NCBI GenBank assembly: GCA_016716425.1
Contig: JADJWJ010000001.1
Coordinates: 1-64,000, forward strand
Source of the DNA: Betaproteobacteria bacterium
GTDB lineage: Bacteria > Pseudomonadota > Gammaproteobacteria > Burkholderiales > Casimicrobiaceae
Reading direction: 5' to 3'
Length of the DNA stretch: 64,000 nucleotides
Under the pieces are notes generated by a model. It saw nothing but the letters and a program-made list of their open reading frames with translations, was not told the origin of the DNA and searched no databases. A program made the translations under genes and the position numbers. Below are positions 1 through 8,722 of the stretch, piece after piece (positions within the stretch are counted from its first letter, which is position 1; each line of letters opens with the position of its first letter).

Positions 1-213
1 GGCCACCGACGTCAGGTCGGCGTCGCTGTCGAATGGTTTTTGCGCCGGGTAGAACGGCCCGAGCGCGTTGGCGGGTGTGGCGACCCGCGCGGCGCCGGAC
101 GCCACCCCATGCGGGGCGATCGCGAGTCCGGTCAGCGGCAGCGCGACGGCGGCGCGCAGCAGGGCGCGCCGCCGGAAATGATGGGGCGAAGGGTCGGGTG
201 GGGTGGCACGCAT
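1..213 (-). CDS. Tat-exported intradiol ring-cleavage dioxygenase-like protein, N-terminal part
   Basis: Only the first 71 codons are inside the window; the gene runs off the left edge. The N-terminus carries a twin-arginine-like signal (FRRRALLRAAVALPLTGLAIA), consistent with export of a folded, metal-containing enzyme. Just after it comes TPANALGPFYPAQKPFDSD, which resembles the opening of protocatechuate/catechol dioxygenase-like (intradiol) proteins, where a T-P-x(n)-GPFYP segment precedes the beta-sandwich core. The Fe(III)-ligand Tyr and His residues would lie outside the window, so catalytic competence cannot be judged. The ATG is the only sensible start upstream of the signal peptide. 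The family call is an inference from a short segment. Confidence 0.6.
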   Translation of the reverse strand, partial: MRATPPDPSPHHFRRRALLRAAVALPLTGLAIAPHGVASGAARVATPANALGPFYPAQKPFDSDADLTSVA

Positions 214-300
214 GAGGATGCCTCGCGCAATCGAGCGAAACGGGTACGCGGCAGCGGTCGCGCATGCCGCCGACGTTGGACTGCGGAGCGCCTCCGCGGT

Positions 301-1812
301 TCAGCGCTTCTTGCCGCCCAGCAGTGAACCCAGCACGCCGCGCACGAGTTCGCGCGTGATCGCCGAGCTGGCGGTGCGGCCGGCGGTCTTCGCCATCGCG
401 TCGATCATCCCCTCGCGCCGGCCTCCGCGCGGTCCGGTCGAGCCGAACAGGATGTCCTTCAGCCCGTCCATCACGCCGCCACCCGTGGCGCCGCCGGCCG
501 GCGCGCCCGTGCCCGTGCCCGCGGCCGGCGCCGCGGACTCCGCGCGCGCCTTCAGCTTCTCGAACGCCGACTCGCGGTCGACGGCCTTTTCGTAGACGCC
601 CGCGACGGGCGACGCGGCGATCACTGCACGGCGCTCGTCCGGCGTGATCGGGCCGATGCGGGTCGCGGGGGGCAGCACGTACACGCGCTCGACGACGCCC
701 GGCCGTCCCTTCGCATCGAGGAACGAGACGAGCGCTTCCCCGACGCCCAACTCGGTGATCGCGTCCTCGGTCCTGAACTTCGGATTCGCGCGCATCGTCT
801 CCGCTGCCGACTTGACCGCCTTCTGGTCGCGCGGCGTGAACGCGCGCAGCGCGTGCTGCACCCGGTTGCCGAGCTGGCCCAGCACCGTCTCCGGGACGTC
901 GAGGGGGTTTTGCGTGACGAAGAACACGCCCACGCCCTTCGAGCGGATCAGCCGCACCACCTGCTCGATCTTTTCGAGCAGTGCCTTCGGCGCGTCGGTG
1001 AACAGCAGGTGCGCCTCGTCGAAGAAGAACACGAGCTTCGGCTTCTCCGGATCGCCGATCTCCGGCAGGCGCTCGTACAGCTCCGACAGCAGCCAGAGCA
1101 GCAGCGTCGAGTACAGCCGCGGCGACTGCATCAGGCGGTCGGCGGCGAGCACGTTGATCACGCCCTTGCCATCGACGGTCTGCAGGAGGTCGTCGACGTC
1201 GAGCATCGGCTCGCCCAGGAAGCGGTCGCCGCCCTGCTGCTCGAGCGTGAGGAGTCCGCGCTGGATCGCGCCGATCGATGCGGCCGACACGTTGCCGTAG
1301 TTCGTCTGGAACTGCTGCGAGTTGTCCCCCACGTACTGGAGCAGCGCGCGCAGGTCCTTCAGGTCGAGCAGCAGCAGGCCCGCGTCGTCGGCGATCCTGA
1401 ACGCGAGGTTGAGCACGCCTTCCTGCGTGTCGTTGAGGTTGAGGATGCGCCCGAGCAGCAGCGGACCCAGGTCGGAAACCGTCGCGCGGACGGGATGTCC
1501 CTGCTCGCCGAACACGTCCCAGAGCGCGACGGGAGCAGCGGCGAACGCGGGGGCGGGGACGCCGACGAGTTGCAGGCGCTCCTCGAACTTCGGCGACGTC
1601 CTGCCCGGCTGGGACAGTCCGGCCAGGTCGCCCTTGACGTCGGCCATGAACGTCGGGACGCCGAGTGCTGCGAGCCGCTCGGCGATCACCTGCAGCGTCA
1701 CGGTCTTGCCGGTGCCGGTGGCGCCGGTGATGAGGCCGTGGCGATTGCACAATCCGGGAAGCAGCAGGCACTCGGTTTCGCCGTGCTTGGCGATCGGCAT
1801 GGGGGCGGGCAT
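301..1812 (-). CDS. HerA-like/DUF853 ATPase (YjgR type)
   Basis: A 503-residue cytoplasmic P-loop ATPase of the HerA-FtsK superfamily, DUF853 (E. coli YjgR) branch. Walker A is GATGTGKT at about residues 30-37, and Walker B is the hydrophobic run ending FFFDEAHLL near residue 260. A QNP segment follows in the place of the sensor motif ([23 protein letters not shown]). The C-terminus has an Ala/Gly/Pro-rich linker and a Gly-Leu-rich tail, as in the family. Its cellular role is unknown. An AGGA sits 8 nt before the chosen ATG, which favours it over the Met at position 5. It is divergent from the rimP operon. Confidence 0.88.
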   Translation of the reverse strand: MPAPMPIAKHGETECLLLPGLCNRHGLITGATGTGKTVTLQVIAERLAALGVPTFMADVKGDLAGLSQPGRTSPKFEERLQLVGVPAPAFAAAPVALWDVFGEQGHPVRATVSDLGPLLLGRILNLNDTQEGVLNLAFRIADDAGLLLLDLKDLRALLQYVGDNSQQFQTNYGNVSAASIGAIQRGLLTLEQQGGDRFLGEPMLDVDDLLQTVDGKGVINVLAADRLMQSPRLYSTLLLWLLSELYERLPEIGDPEKPKLVFFFDEAHLLFTDAPKALLEKIEQVVRLIRSKGVGVFFVTQNPLDVPETVLGQLGNRVQHALRAFTPRDQKAVKSAAETMRANPKFRTEDAITELGVGEALVSFLDAKGRPGVVERVYVLPPATRIGPITPDERRAVIAASPVAGVYEKAVDRESAFEKLKARAESAAPAAGTGTGAPAGGATGGGVMDGLKDILFGSTGPRGGRREGMIDAMAKTAGRTASSAITRELVRGVLGSLLGGKKR

Positions 1813-1925
1813 GGGGCGTCCTGGCAGGGCGGCGGATAACTTCGCCAGTTTAGCCTGACGCCGGGGAAGGCCGCAGCGTCCGGGGGCCCGCGGGCGGCGG
1901 CTGGGCGGCCTTCGGGCTGGCGGAC

Positions 1926-1954
1926 TTCCGCTCCGGGTCGTTATCTGCTATCAT
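1926..1954 (+). promoter_or_regulatory. Probable sigma70 promoter of the rimP-nusA-infB operon
   Basis: An extended -10 element, TGCTATCAT, lies at 1946-1954. The -35 region (TTCCGC, 17 nt upstream) is weak, as expected for an extended -10 promoter. It precedes the leader hairpin and rimP and is the best promoter-like sequence in the divergent gap. Confidence 0.5.
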
Positions 1955-1985
1955 TTAGGGCTGCAAATACCGGAATTTGCATGAG

Positions 1986-2015
1986 AAATGGGCTGGGCAC
2001 AGCCCATTTTTTTTT
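1986..2015 (+). terminator. Terminator-like hairpin in the rimP leader (possible attenuator)
   Basis: The hairpin ATGGGCTG-GGCA-CAGCCCAT (perfect 8-bp stem, 4-nt loop) is followed by nine T residues, the textbook intrinsic terminator form. It lies downstream of the promoter and about 75 nt upstream of the rimP start, so full transcription of the operon must read through it. Because nusA, which modulates termination at such hairpins, is the second gene, autoregulation by attenuation is a plausible inference. Confidence 0.7.
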
Positions 2016-2089
2016 CCGGTGCGATAGGAGTGGAGTGTGCGGGCGGCGCGGCGTCGCCGGCGACGGCGAACGGCACGACGGGAACGAGG

Positions 2090-2548
2090 GTGAGGCTGGA
2101 CGAACTGCTGGAGAAGACGCTGCCCCCGATGGGGTACGAGCTGGTCGACTGGGAGATGTCGCCCAAGGGTCGGCACGTGCGCGTCTTCATCGACCGGCCG
2201 GCCGGCGCGGGCACGCAGGTGAGCGTCGAGGATTGCGCGAAGGTGAGCAACCACCTGACGCGGCTCTTCGCGGTCGAGAACGTCGACTACGAGCGCCTCG
2301 AGGTGTCGTCGCCGGGGCTCGACCGGCCGCTGAAGCGGCTGGCCGACTACGCGCGCTTCGCGGGCGAGGAAGTGCAGTTGAGCCTGCACGAGATGACCGA
2401 CGGCGCCCGGCGCTGGAAGGGCATCCTGCGCGGCGTGACGGACGGCGACGTCCGGCTCGAGACCGCGACCGGCGTGCGCACGATCCCGTTCGCGGCGATC
2501 GACCGCTGCCGGCTGGTACCGAAGATCGAGTGGAGAAAGACCAAATGA
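2090..2548 (+). CDS. rimP: Ribosome maturation factor RimP
   Basis: RimP assists 30S ribosomal subunit maturation in the cytoplasm. The protein starts with [20 protein letters not shown] and contains the family hallmark [14 protein letters not shown] followed by a C-terminal Sm-like barrel (ending [10 protein letters not shown]). An upstream in-frame ATG at 1988 is rejected because it lies in the terminator hairpin and would add 34 non-homologous residues. GTG 2090, with GGGA upstream, gives 152 residues, the normal family length. Its TGA overlaps the nusA ATG (ATGA), so the two are translationally coupled. Confidence 0.92.
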   Translation: MRLDELLEKTLPPMGYELVDWEMSPKGRHVRVFIDRPAGAGTQVSVEDCAKVSNHLTRLFAVENVDYERLEVSSPGLDRPLKRLADYARFAGEEVQLSLHEMTDGARRWKGILRGVTDGDVRLETATGVRTIPFAAIDRCRLVPKIEWRKTK

Positions 2549-4065
2549 ACCGCGAATTGCTGCTCCTGGTGGACGCCCTCGCGCGCGAGAAGAACGTGCC
2601 GAAGGAGATCGTGTTCGTCGCGCTCGAGTCGGCGCTCGCGTCGGCGACCAAGAAGCGCTTCCCGAGCCAGGAGATCGACGCCCGCGTGTCGATCGACCGC
2701 GAGACCGGCGACTACGAGTCGTTCCGGCGCTGGACCGTCGTGCCCGACGAGGAGCACGAGGAGCCGGCGCACCAGATCGCGATCACCGACGCTGCGGAGC
2801 GCGACCCGGAACTGAAGCTGGGCGACGTGGTCGAGGAGCCGCTGGAGCCGATCGAGTTCGGCCGCATCGGCGCGCAGGCGGCGAAGCAGGTGATCCTGCA
2901 GAAGATCCGCGATGCCGAGCGCGAGCAGATCCTGAACGACTTCCTCGAGCGCGAGGACAACCTGCTGACCGGCACGGTCAAGCGGATCGAGCGCGGCAAC
3001 ATCATCGTGGAGTCCGGCCGCATCGAGGGCGTGATCCCGCGCGACCAGCTCATCCAGAAGGAAATGCTGCGCGTCGGCGATCGCATCCGCGCGTACGTGA
3101 TGAAGATCGACCGCACCGCCAAGGGCCCCCAGCTCATCCTGTCGCGCATCGCGCCCGAGTTCCTCGTCCGGCTGTTCGAGCTCGAGGTGCCGGAAATCGA
3201 GGAGGGGCTCATCGAGATCAGGGCGGCGGCGCGGGATCCCGGCATCCGCGCGAAGATCGCGGTCAAGTCGAACGACCCGCGGCTCGACCCGCAGGGGACG
3301 TGCATCGGCATGCGCGGCTCGCGCGTCACCGCGGTGACCAACGAGCTGGCCGGCGAGCGCGTCGACATCATCCTGTTCTCGGAAGACCCGGCGAAGTTCG
3401 TCATCAACGCGCTGGCGCCCGCCGAAGTCCAGAGCATCCTGGTCGACGAGGAGAAGCACGCGATGGACGTCGTCGTCGACGAGGAGAACCTCGCGATCGC
3501 GATCGGACGCAGCGGACAGAACGTCCGCCTCGCGTCGGAACTGACCGGCTGGCAGCTCAACCTGATCAGCGTCGAGGAGTCGCGGCAGAAGCAGGAGAGC
3601 GAGACCGGGCGCCTGCGCGCGCTGTTCATGGACAAGCTCGACGTCGACGAGGAAGTCGCCGACATCCTGATCGCCGAGGGCTTCACGTCGCTCGAGGAGG
3701 TCGCCTACGTCCCGCTGACCGAGATGCTGGAGATCGAGTCGTTCGACGAGGACACCGTCAACGAGCTGCGCAGCCGCGCGCGCAACGCACTGCTGACGGA
3801 GGCGATCGTCCGCGAGGAGTCGGTCGAGAACGTCGAGGAGGCGCTGCTGTCGCTCGAAGGCATGGACACCGAGGTCGCGAGCAAGCTCGCCGCCCACGGC
3901 GTCACGACCCGCGACGCGCTTGCCGACCTCGCGACCGACGAGCTGACGGAGATGACCGGCATCGCCGACAGCCGCGCGGTCGACCTCATCATGAAGGCGC
4001 GCGCCCACTGGTTCGAGCCCGAAGCCGAGACGGCCGCCGGCACGGCGAGCGCGGCGGCGAAGTAA
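2545..4065 (+). CDS. nusA: Transcription termination/antitermination factor NusA
   Basis: NusA binds RNA polymerase and nascent RNA and affects pausing, intrinsic termination and antitermination. The 506-residue protein has the N-terminal RNAP-binding domain (about 1-125), an S1 domain (about 135-200), two KH domains (about 230-345; CIGMRGSRV and [13 protein letters not shown] are the RNA-binding loops) and two C-terminal acidic helix-hairpin-helix repeats (about 365-425 and 440-495), the proteobacterial long form. The start overlaps the rimP stop by 4 nt. An open frame extends upstream, but that part is out-of-frame rimP sequence. Confidence 0.97.
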   Translation: MNRELLLLVDALAREKNVPKEIVFVALESALASATKKRFPSQEIDARVSIDRETGDYESFRRWTVVPDEEHEEPAHQIAITDAAERDPELKLGDVVEEPLEPIEFGRIGAQAAKQVILQKIRDAEREQILNDFLEREDNLLTGTVKRIERGNIIVESGRIEGVIPRDQLIQKEMLRVGDRIRAYVMKIDRTAKGPQLILSRIAPEFLVRLFELEVPEIEEGLIEIRAAARDPGIRAKIAVKSNDPRLDPQGTCIGMRGSRVTAVTNELAGERVDIILFSEDPAKFVINALAPAEVQSILVDEEKHAMDVVVDEENLAIAIGRSGQNVRLASELTGWQLNLISVEESRQKQESETGRLRALFMDKLDVDEEVADILIAEGFTSLEEVAYVPLTEMLEIESFDEDTVNELRSRARNALLTEAIVREESVENVEEALLSLEGMDTEVASKLAAHGVTTRDALADLATDELTEMTGIADSRAVDLIMKARAHWFEPEAETAAGTASAAAK

Positions 4066-4095
4066 GGGCGCGCAGGATCGCGCAGGAGAACACGC

Positions 4096-6738
4096 ATGGC
4101 GCAGACGACCATCGAACAATTCGCGACCGAGCTCAAGATGCCCGCCGGGGCGCTGCTGGAGCAGCTCACCGCGGCGGGCGTGGACGGCAAGAAGGAAGGC
4201 GACAAGCTCACCGAGCAGGACAAGACGCGCCTGCTCGACTACCTGCGCCGCCAGCACGGCGCCGCCGCGGAGCCGAAGAAGCGCATCACGCTCACGCGCA
4301 AGCAGACGACCGAGATCAAGGCGGCGGACTCGAGCGGCAAGGCGCGCACGATCCAGGTGGAGGTGCGCAAGAAGCGCGTGCTCGTGCGGCGCGAGGACGA
4401 GCCCGCGGCGCCGGCGGCGCCGGCGGTCGAGGCACCGGCCGAGCCGGAGGCGCCGATCGCCGAGGCGGCACCCGCCGCGGCACCGGTGGCACCCGCGGCG
4501 CCCGCCGCGCCGTCCCTGCTGTCGCCGCAGGAGATCGCCGCGCGCGAAGAGGAATCGCGCAAGGCGCAGGCGCTGCTCCAGCGGCAGCAGGAGGAGCTGA
4601 AGGAGAAGCATCAGCGCGAGGCCGCGCGCAAGACCAAGAAGGAGCGCGAGGCCGAGGAGGCGGCGGCGAAGGCCGCCGCCGACGCCGCGGCCGCCGCGAA
4701 GGCCGCCGAGACCAGGTCGGCCGAGCCGAAGACGGGCGTCGAAGCGAAGGCCAAGGAAGGCACGCTGCACCGCCCCGCAGCCAAGCCGGGCGAGAAGCGC
4801 GACCGCGTGACGAAGAAGGCGCCGGGCCAGGTGTTCCAGGAGGAGGCCGCGCGCCGCCGCGCGCTCAAGCTGCGCGGCGACACGGGCGGCGCCGCGGCCG
4901 CGCCCGGATGGCGCGGGCCGAAGATCGGCGGGCGCCACCGCGACGACGACGGCGGCGACATGGCCGGCGTGACCGGGCCGCTGATCCGCGAGGTGACGGT
5001 GCCGGAGACGATCACGGTCGCCGAGCTCGCGCACAAGATGTCGGTGAAGGCGACCGAGGTCATCAAGGCGATGATGAAGATGGGCACGATGGTGACCATC
5101 AACCAGATGCTCGACCAGGAAACGGCGATGATCGTCGTCGAGGAGATGGGCCACAAGGCCCAGGCCGCGAAGCTCGACGATCCGGACGCGCTGCTTGCCG
5201 AGGCGCACGGCGAATCCGCTGCCGAGGCGCTGCCCCGGCCGCCGGTGGTCACGGTCATGGGCCACGTCGACCACGGCAAGACGTCGCTGCTCGACATGAT
5301 CCGCCGCACGCGCGTGGCGAGCGGCGAGGCGGGCGGCATCACGCAGCACATCGGCGCCTACCACGTCGAGACCCCCAAGGGCGTGATCACGTTCCTCGAC
5401 ACGCCGGGCCACGAGGCGTTCACGGCGATGCGCGCCCGCGGCGCGAAGGTGACCGACATGGTCGTGCTGGTCGTCGCGGCCGACGACGGCGTGATGCCGC
5501 AGACGCGCGAGGCGATCGCGCACGCGAAGGCGGCCAACGTGCCGCTCGTCGTCGCGATCAACAAGATCGACAAGCCCGAGGCCAATCCGGAACGCGTCAA
5601 GCAGGAGCTGGTGGCCGAGAGCGTGCTGCCCGAGGAGTACGGTGGCGACGTGCAGTTCCTGCCGGTGTCGGCGAAGACCGGCGAGGGCATCGACCGGCTG
5701 CTCGACGGCCTGCTGCTGCAGGCCGAGGTGCTGGAACTGAAGGCGCCGAGGGACGCCCCGGCCAAGGGCATCGTGATCGAGGCGCGCCTCGACAAGGGCC
5801 GCGGTCCGGTCGCCACCGTGCTCGTGCAGTCGGGGACGCTGAAGCGCGGCGACATCGTGCTCGCGGGCGCCGTGTTCGGGCGCGTGCGGGCGATGACGGA
5901 CGAGACCGGCAAGGCGGTGAACGAAGCCGGGCCCGCGATCCCGGTGGAGATCCAGGGCCTGTCCGATGTGCCGCTCGCCGGCGAGGACGTGATGGTGCTG
6001 GGCGACGAGCGCAAGGCGCGCGAAATCGCGCTGTTCCGGCAGGGCAAGTTCCGCGACGTGAAGCTGGCCAAGCAGCAGGCGGCGAAGCTCGAGAACATGT
6101 TCGGCGAGGTCGGCGCGGACGAGGTCAAGACGCTCACGCTGATCGTGAAGGCGGACGTGCAGGGCAGCTACGAGGGTCTGTCGCAGGCGCTGTCGAAGCT
6201 GTCGACCGAAGAGGTCAAGGTCAACATCGTCCACGCGGCGGTCGGCGGCATCACCGAGTCGGACATCAACCTCGCGCTGGCGTCGAAGGCCGTCGTGATC
6301 GGCTTCAACGTGCGCGCGGACGCGCAGGCGCGCAAGCTCGCCGAGTCGAGCGGCGTGCAGATCCGCTACTACAACATCATCTACGACGCGGTCGACGAGG
6401 TGAAGGCGGCGCTGTCGGGCATGCTCGCGCCCGAGAGGAAGGAGAGCCAGCTCGGCATGGTCGAGATCCGCGAGGTCTACCGGATCTCGAAGGTCGGCAC
6501 CGTCGCCGGCTGCTACGTGCTGGAGGGCCTCGTTCGCCGCGGTGCGAAGGTGCGCCTGCTGCGCGACAACGTCGTCGTTCACGACGGCGAGCTCGATTCG
6601 CTCAAGCGGTTCAAGGACGACGTGCGCGAGGTCAAGGCCGGCTTCGAGTGCGGCCTGTCGCTGAAGAACTTCAACGACGTGCAGAAGGGCGACCAGCTCG
6701 AGGTGTACGAAATCGTCGAAGTGTCCCGGACGCTGTAG
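4096..6738 (+). CDS. infB: Translation initiation factor IF-2
   Basis: IF-2 is the GTPase that recruits fMet-tRNA to the 30S subunit and promotes subunit joining. The 880-residue protein has an N-terminal IF2_N domain (1-55), a long low-complexity Ala/Glu/Lys-rich linker (about 100-280), a second IF2_N segment (about 300-345) and the GTPase domain: G1 GHVDHGKT near residue 389, G3 DTPGHEAF, G4 NKID. Domains II-IV complete the usual C-terminus. AGGAG lies 8 nt before the ATG, and the gap after nusA is 30 nt, so it is in the same operon. Confidence 0.98.
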   Translation: MAQTTIEQFATELKMPAGALLEQLTAAGVDGKKEGDKLTEQDKTRLLDYLRRQHGAAAEPKKRITLTRKQTTEIKAADSSGKARTIQVEVRKKRVLVRREDEPAAPAAPAVEAPAEPEAPIAEAAPAAAPVAPAAPAAPSLLSPQEIAAREEESRKAQALLQRQQEELKEKHQREAARKTKKEREAEEAAAKAAADAAAAAKAAETRSAEPKTGVEAKAKEGTLHRPAAKPGEKRDRVTKKAPGQVFQEEAARRRALKLRGDTGGAAAAPGWRGPKIGGRHRDDDGGDMAGVTGPLIREVTVPETITVAELAHKMSVKATEVIKAMMKMGTMVTINQMLDQETAMIVVEEMGHKAQAAKLDDPDALLAEAHGESAAEALPRPPVVTVMGHVDHGKTSLLDMIRRTRVASGEAGGITQHIGAYHVETPKGVITFLDTPGHEAFTAMRARGAKVTDMVVLVVAADDGVMPQTREAIAHAKAANVPLVVAINKIDKPEANPERVKQELVAESVLPEEYGGDVQFLPVSAKTGEGIDRLLDGLLLQAEVLELKAPRDAPAKGIVIEARLDKGRGPVATVLVQSGTLKRGDIVLAGAVFGRVRAMTDETGKAVNEAGPAIPVEIQGLSDVPLAGEDVMVLGDERKAREIALFRQGKFRDVKLAKQQAAKLENMFGEVGADEVKTLTLIVKADVQGSYEGLSQALSKLSTEEVKVNIVHAAVGGITESDINLALASKAVVIGFNVRADAQARKLAESSGVQIRYYNIIYDAVDEVKAALSGMLAPERKESQLGMVEIREVYRISKVGTVAGCYVLEGLVRRGAKVRLLRDNVVVHDGELDSLKRFKDDVREVKAGFECGLSLKNFNDVQKGDQLEVYEIVEVSRTL

Positions 6739-6748
6739 CCGCGACTTT

Positions 6749-6816
6749 CACAAGGAGGCGCAGAGACGCAGAGCAGGGCAGGGCAGGCTCTCCTCTGCGC
6801 CTCTGCGTCTCTTTGT
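6749..6816 (+). repeat. Intergenic palindromic repeat, copy 1 (infB-rbfA)
   Basis: Imperfect inverted repeat. The left arm is CACAAGGAGGCGCAGAGACG followed by CAGAG; the right arm begins CTCTGCGCCTCTGCGTCTCT. It fills the infB-rbfA gap and would form a long stem in the operon mRNA. At least six related copies occur in the window. Confidence 0.85.
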
Positions 6817-6827
6817 AGAATCAGACC

Positions 6828-7196
6828 ATGAAGAGGCACTCCCAGCGCGCGATGCGGGTCGGCGACCAGCTCCAGAAGGAGCTGTCCGACCTCCTGCGCC
6901 ACGAGGTCAAGGACCCGCGCGTCGGCCCGGTGACCATCACGCACGTCGACGTGTCGGCGGACCTGTCGCACGCGACCGTGCACGTGACGCACCTCGCTGG
7001 GCGCGAGCACGGCGACGAGGCGGTGGCGGCGCTCGGCCGGACCGCGGGGTTCCTGCGCACGGCGCTGTCGCATCGGCTCGACCTCTATTCGGTGCCGCAG
7101 CTCCACTTCGCGTACGACGACTCGATCGAGGCGGGCATGAAGCTGTCGCAGCTGATCGACGACGCGGTCGCCGCCGACAAGAAGCTCTCCGGGTGA
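6828..7196 (+). CDS. rbfA: Ribosome-binding factor A
   Basis: RbfA is a cold-adaptation and 30S maturation factor with a KH-like fold. The 122-residue length, the N-terminal RVGDQLQKELSDLLRHEVKDPR and the segment VTITHVDVSADLSHATVHVT are family-typical, as is the C-terminal PQLHFAYDDSIEAGMKLSQL. It follows infB as in most bacteria. No good Shine-Dalgarno is visible: the right arm of a palindromic repeat ends about 11 nt before the ATG. Confidence 0.95.
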   Translation: MKRHSQRAMRVGDQLQKELSDLLRHEVKDPRVGPVTITHVDVSADLSHATVHVTHLAGREHGDEAVAALGRTAGFLRTALSHRLDLYSVPQLHFAYDDSIEAGMKLSQLIDDAVAADKKLSG

Positions 7197-7205
7197 GGTA
7201 GCTTG

Positions 7206-7264
7206 CACCAAGAGACGCAGATACGCCGGGAGGATCTCTCTCTGTGCCTATCGCGTCTGCTGTG
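7206..7264 (+). repeat. Intergenic palindromic repeat, copy 2 (rbfA-truB)
   Basis: A diverged copy of the same family: CACCAAGAGACGCAGATACG on the left and CTCTCTCTGTGCCTATCGCG on the right, ending near CTGTGG. It is the first of two copies in the rbfA-truB gap. Confidence 0.7.
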
Positions 7265-7290
7265 GAAGCGGCTCCCGGGCCGCCGGCGAA

Positions 7291-7344
7291 TTCACGATGA
7301 GACGCAGAGACGCCAGGCAAGTCCTACTCTGCGCCTCCTGTGAA
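7291..7344 (+). repeat. Intergenic palindromic repeat, copy 3, overlapping the truB start
   Basis: A short copy: left arm TTCACGATGAGACGCAGAGA followed by CGCC, right arm CTCTGCGCCTCCTGTGAA. The terminal TTCAC/GTGAA pair is inverted. The GTG inside the right end is the only plausible start codon of truB. Confidence 0.75.
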
Positions 7345-8269
7345 ACCTGACACCCGTCCACGCATCGAGCGCCGCGCCGTCGACGGCGTGCTGCTGCTCG
7401 ACAAGCCCGTCGGGCTGACGTCGAATGCCGCGCTGCAGCGCGCGAAGCGGCTCTACCGCGCCGAGAAGGCCGGACACACCGGAACGCTCGATCCGCTGGC
7501 CTCGGGTCTGCTGCCGCTGTGCTTCGGCGAGGCGACCAAGTTCGCGCAGCGGCTGCTCGACGCGCCGAAGCGCTACACGGCCACGCTGCGTTTCGGCGCC
7601 ACGACGACGACGGGCGACGCCGAGGGCGAGGTGCGCGCGACGGCGCCGGTCACGTTCGCGCGGGCCGACCTCGAGGCGGTGCTCGTCCGGTTCATTGGCC
7701 GCATCGCGCAGGTGCCGCCCGCCCACGCTGCGCTCAAGTTCCGCGGCCGCGCGTACTACGAGTACGCGCGCGCCGGCGAGGACATTCCGCGCGTCGCCCG
7801 CGACGTCGACGTCCATGCGCTGCGCCTCGTCGCATGGAGCGCGCCGGAGGCGGTCGTCGACGTCGAGTGCAGCAAGGGAACGTACGTGCGCGTGCTGGCC
7901 GAGGACATCGGCCGCACGCTCGGGTGCGGCGCGCACCTGGCCGCGTTGCGGCGCACCGCGACCGGCGGCTTCGACCTGGCCGACGCGCTGGCGCTCGACC
8001 GGCTGGAGATCATGTCCGACGCCGAACGGCTGGCGGCGCTGCGGCCGGCGGCGACGCTGGTGGCCGGGCTGCCCGCGCTGGCGATCGACGAGGTCGACGG
8101 CCGCCGCTTCCGCCAGGGTCAGCCGCTCCTCGTCCCCGGCCGGCCCGACGGCGAGTGCGCGGTGTTCGAGGGCGACCGGTTGCTGGGCGTCGCCGCGGTG
8201 GCGGCGGGCGTGGCGCGCCCCCGGCGAGTGGTGGCCGAGCGCGCGCGCGGCGAGGCTGGCCCGGCTTGA
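7340..8269 (+). CDS. truB: tRNA pseudouridine(55) synthase TruB
   Basis: TruB isomerises U55 in the T-loop of tRNAs. The N-terminal [15 protein letters not shown] and the catalytic-site motif [12 protein letters not shown] (nucleophile about Asp51) are intact, and the ~309-residue length and C-terminal PUA-like region fit the family. The frame is closed upstream by a TGA at 7298-7300 and contains no ATG before the conserved core, so GTG 7340 is the likely start. This GTG lies within a repeat arm and has no purine-rich Shine-Dalgarno, which is unusual. Confidence 0.95.
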   Translation: MKPDTRPRIERRAVDGVLLLDKPVGLTSNAALQRAKRLYRAEKAGHTGTLDPLASGLLPLCFGEATKFAQRLLDAPKRYTATLRFGATTTTGDAEGEVRATAPVTFARADLEAVLVRFIGRIAQVPPAHAALKFRGRAYYEYARAGEDIPRVARDVDVHALRLVAWSAPEAVVDVECSKGTYVRVLAEDIGRTLGCGAHLAALRRTATGGFDLADALALDRLEIMSDAERLAALRPAATLVAGLPALAIDEVDGRRFRQGQPLLVPGRPDGECAVFEGDRLLGVAAVAAGVARPRRVVAERARGEAGPA

Positions 8270-8295
8270 ACGAATGGCTGTTTTCGGGCTATAAT
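8266..8295 (+). promoter_or_regulatory. Strong sigma70 promoter for rpsO
   Basis: TTGAAC (8266-8271) and TATAAT (8290-8295) are separated by 18 nt, close to consensus. The -35 overlaps the truB stop codon. A transcript would start near 8303 with a leader of about 45 nt before rpsO. Confidence 0.8.
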
Positions 8296-8346
8296 TCAAG
8301 ACTTTGCGAAACGCGCAATCCGAGAGTAGACGAAGAGGATCCAACG

Positions 8347-8616
8347 ATGGCCGTCACGGTTCACGACAAGGCGAAGGTGATCGCCGAAAACCAGCGCGCG
8401 AAGGGCGACACCGGGTCGCCGGAAGTCCAGATCGCGCTGCTCACCGCCCGCATCAACGGTCTCACCGACCACTTCAAGACCAACGTCAAGGACCACCATT
8501 CGCGCCGCGGTCTGCTGCGGATGGTGTCGCGCCGGCGCAAGCTGCTCGACTATCTCAAGTCGCGCAATGCCGACAGCTACCGCACGCTGATCGACAAGCT
8601 GGGTCTGCGCAAGTAA
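8347..8616 (+). CDS. rpsO: 30S ribosomal protein S15
   Basis: S15 is a primary 16S rRNA-binding protein of the 30S platform. The 89-residue sequence is canonical, with [17 protein letters not shown] near the N-terminus, [22 protein letters not shown] in the middle and Y-R-x-LI-x-KLGLRK at the end. It has its own promoter overlapping truB and is followed by pnp, the classical rpsO-pnp arrangement. In other bacteria S15 represses its own translation through leader structures; no specific pseudoknot was identified here. Confidence 0.98.
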   Translation: MAVTVHDKAKVIAENQRAKGDTGSPEVQIALLTARINGLTDHFKTNVKDHHSRRGLLRMVSRRRKLLDYLKSRNADSYRTLIDKLGLRK

Positions 8617-8671
8617 GCGAGGCCCCGCGTGGTTCAAATGCCACAGCAGGTCGCCGCAGCCTAACCTCACG

Positions 8672-8700
8672 ATGGCCGCGCCCGGTACGGGCGCGGCCAT
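8672..8700 (+). promoter_or_regulatory. Perfect 12-bp hairpin in the rpsO-pnp intergenic region
   Basis: ATGGCCGCGCCC and GGGCGCGGCCAT flank a 5-nt loop (GGTAC). There is no T-tract after the stem, so it is not a standard terminator. In enterobacteria a hairpin in this position is cut by RNase III to start PNPase autoregulation, and a similar processing role is inferred here. Confidence 0.6.
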
Positions 8701-8722
8701 CGCCGTTCATGGAATCCGGAAA

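Noticed and set aside
1988..2089. rimP start at ATG 1988
   Set aside because: The ATG is within the terminator hairpin and the 34 added residues lack homology and include a run of Phe from the T-tract.
2347..6582. 1411-codon open frame on the minus strand across nusA and infB
   Set aside because: It is the antisense shadow of two well-conserved genes in GC-rich DNA; its translation is rich in Arg/His/Leu and has no domain.
8628..8650. T-arm-like GTGGTTCAAATGCCAC between rpsO and pnp
   Set aside because: There is no acceptor, D-arm or anticodon arm around it, so a tRNA remnant is not supported.
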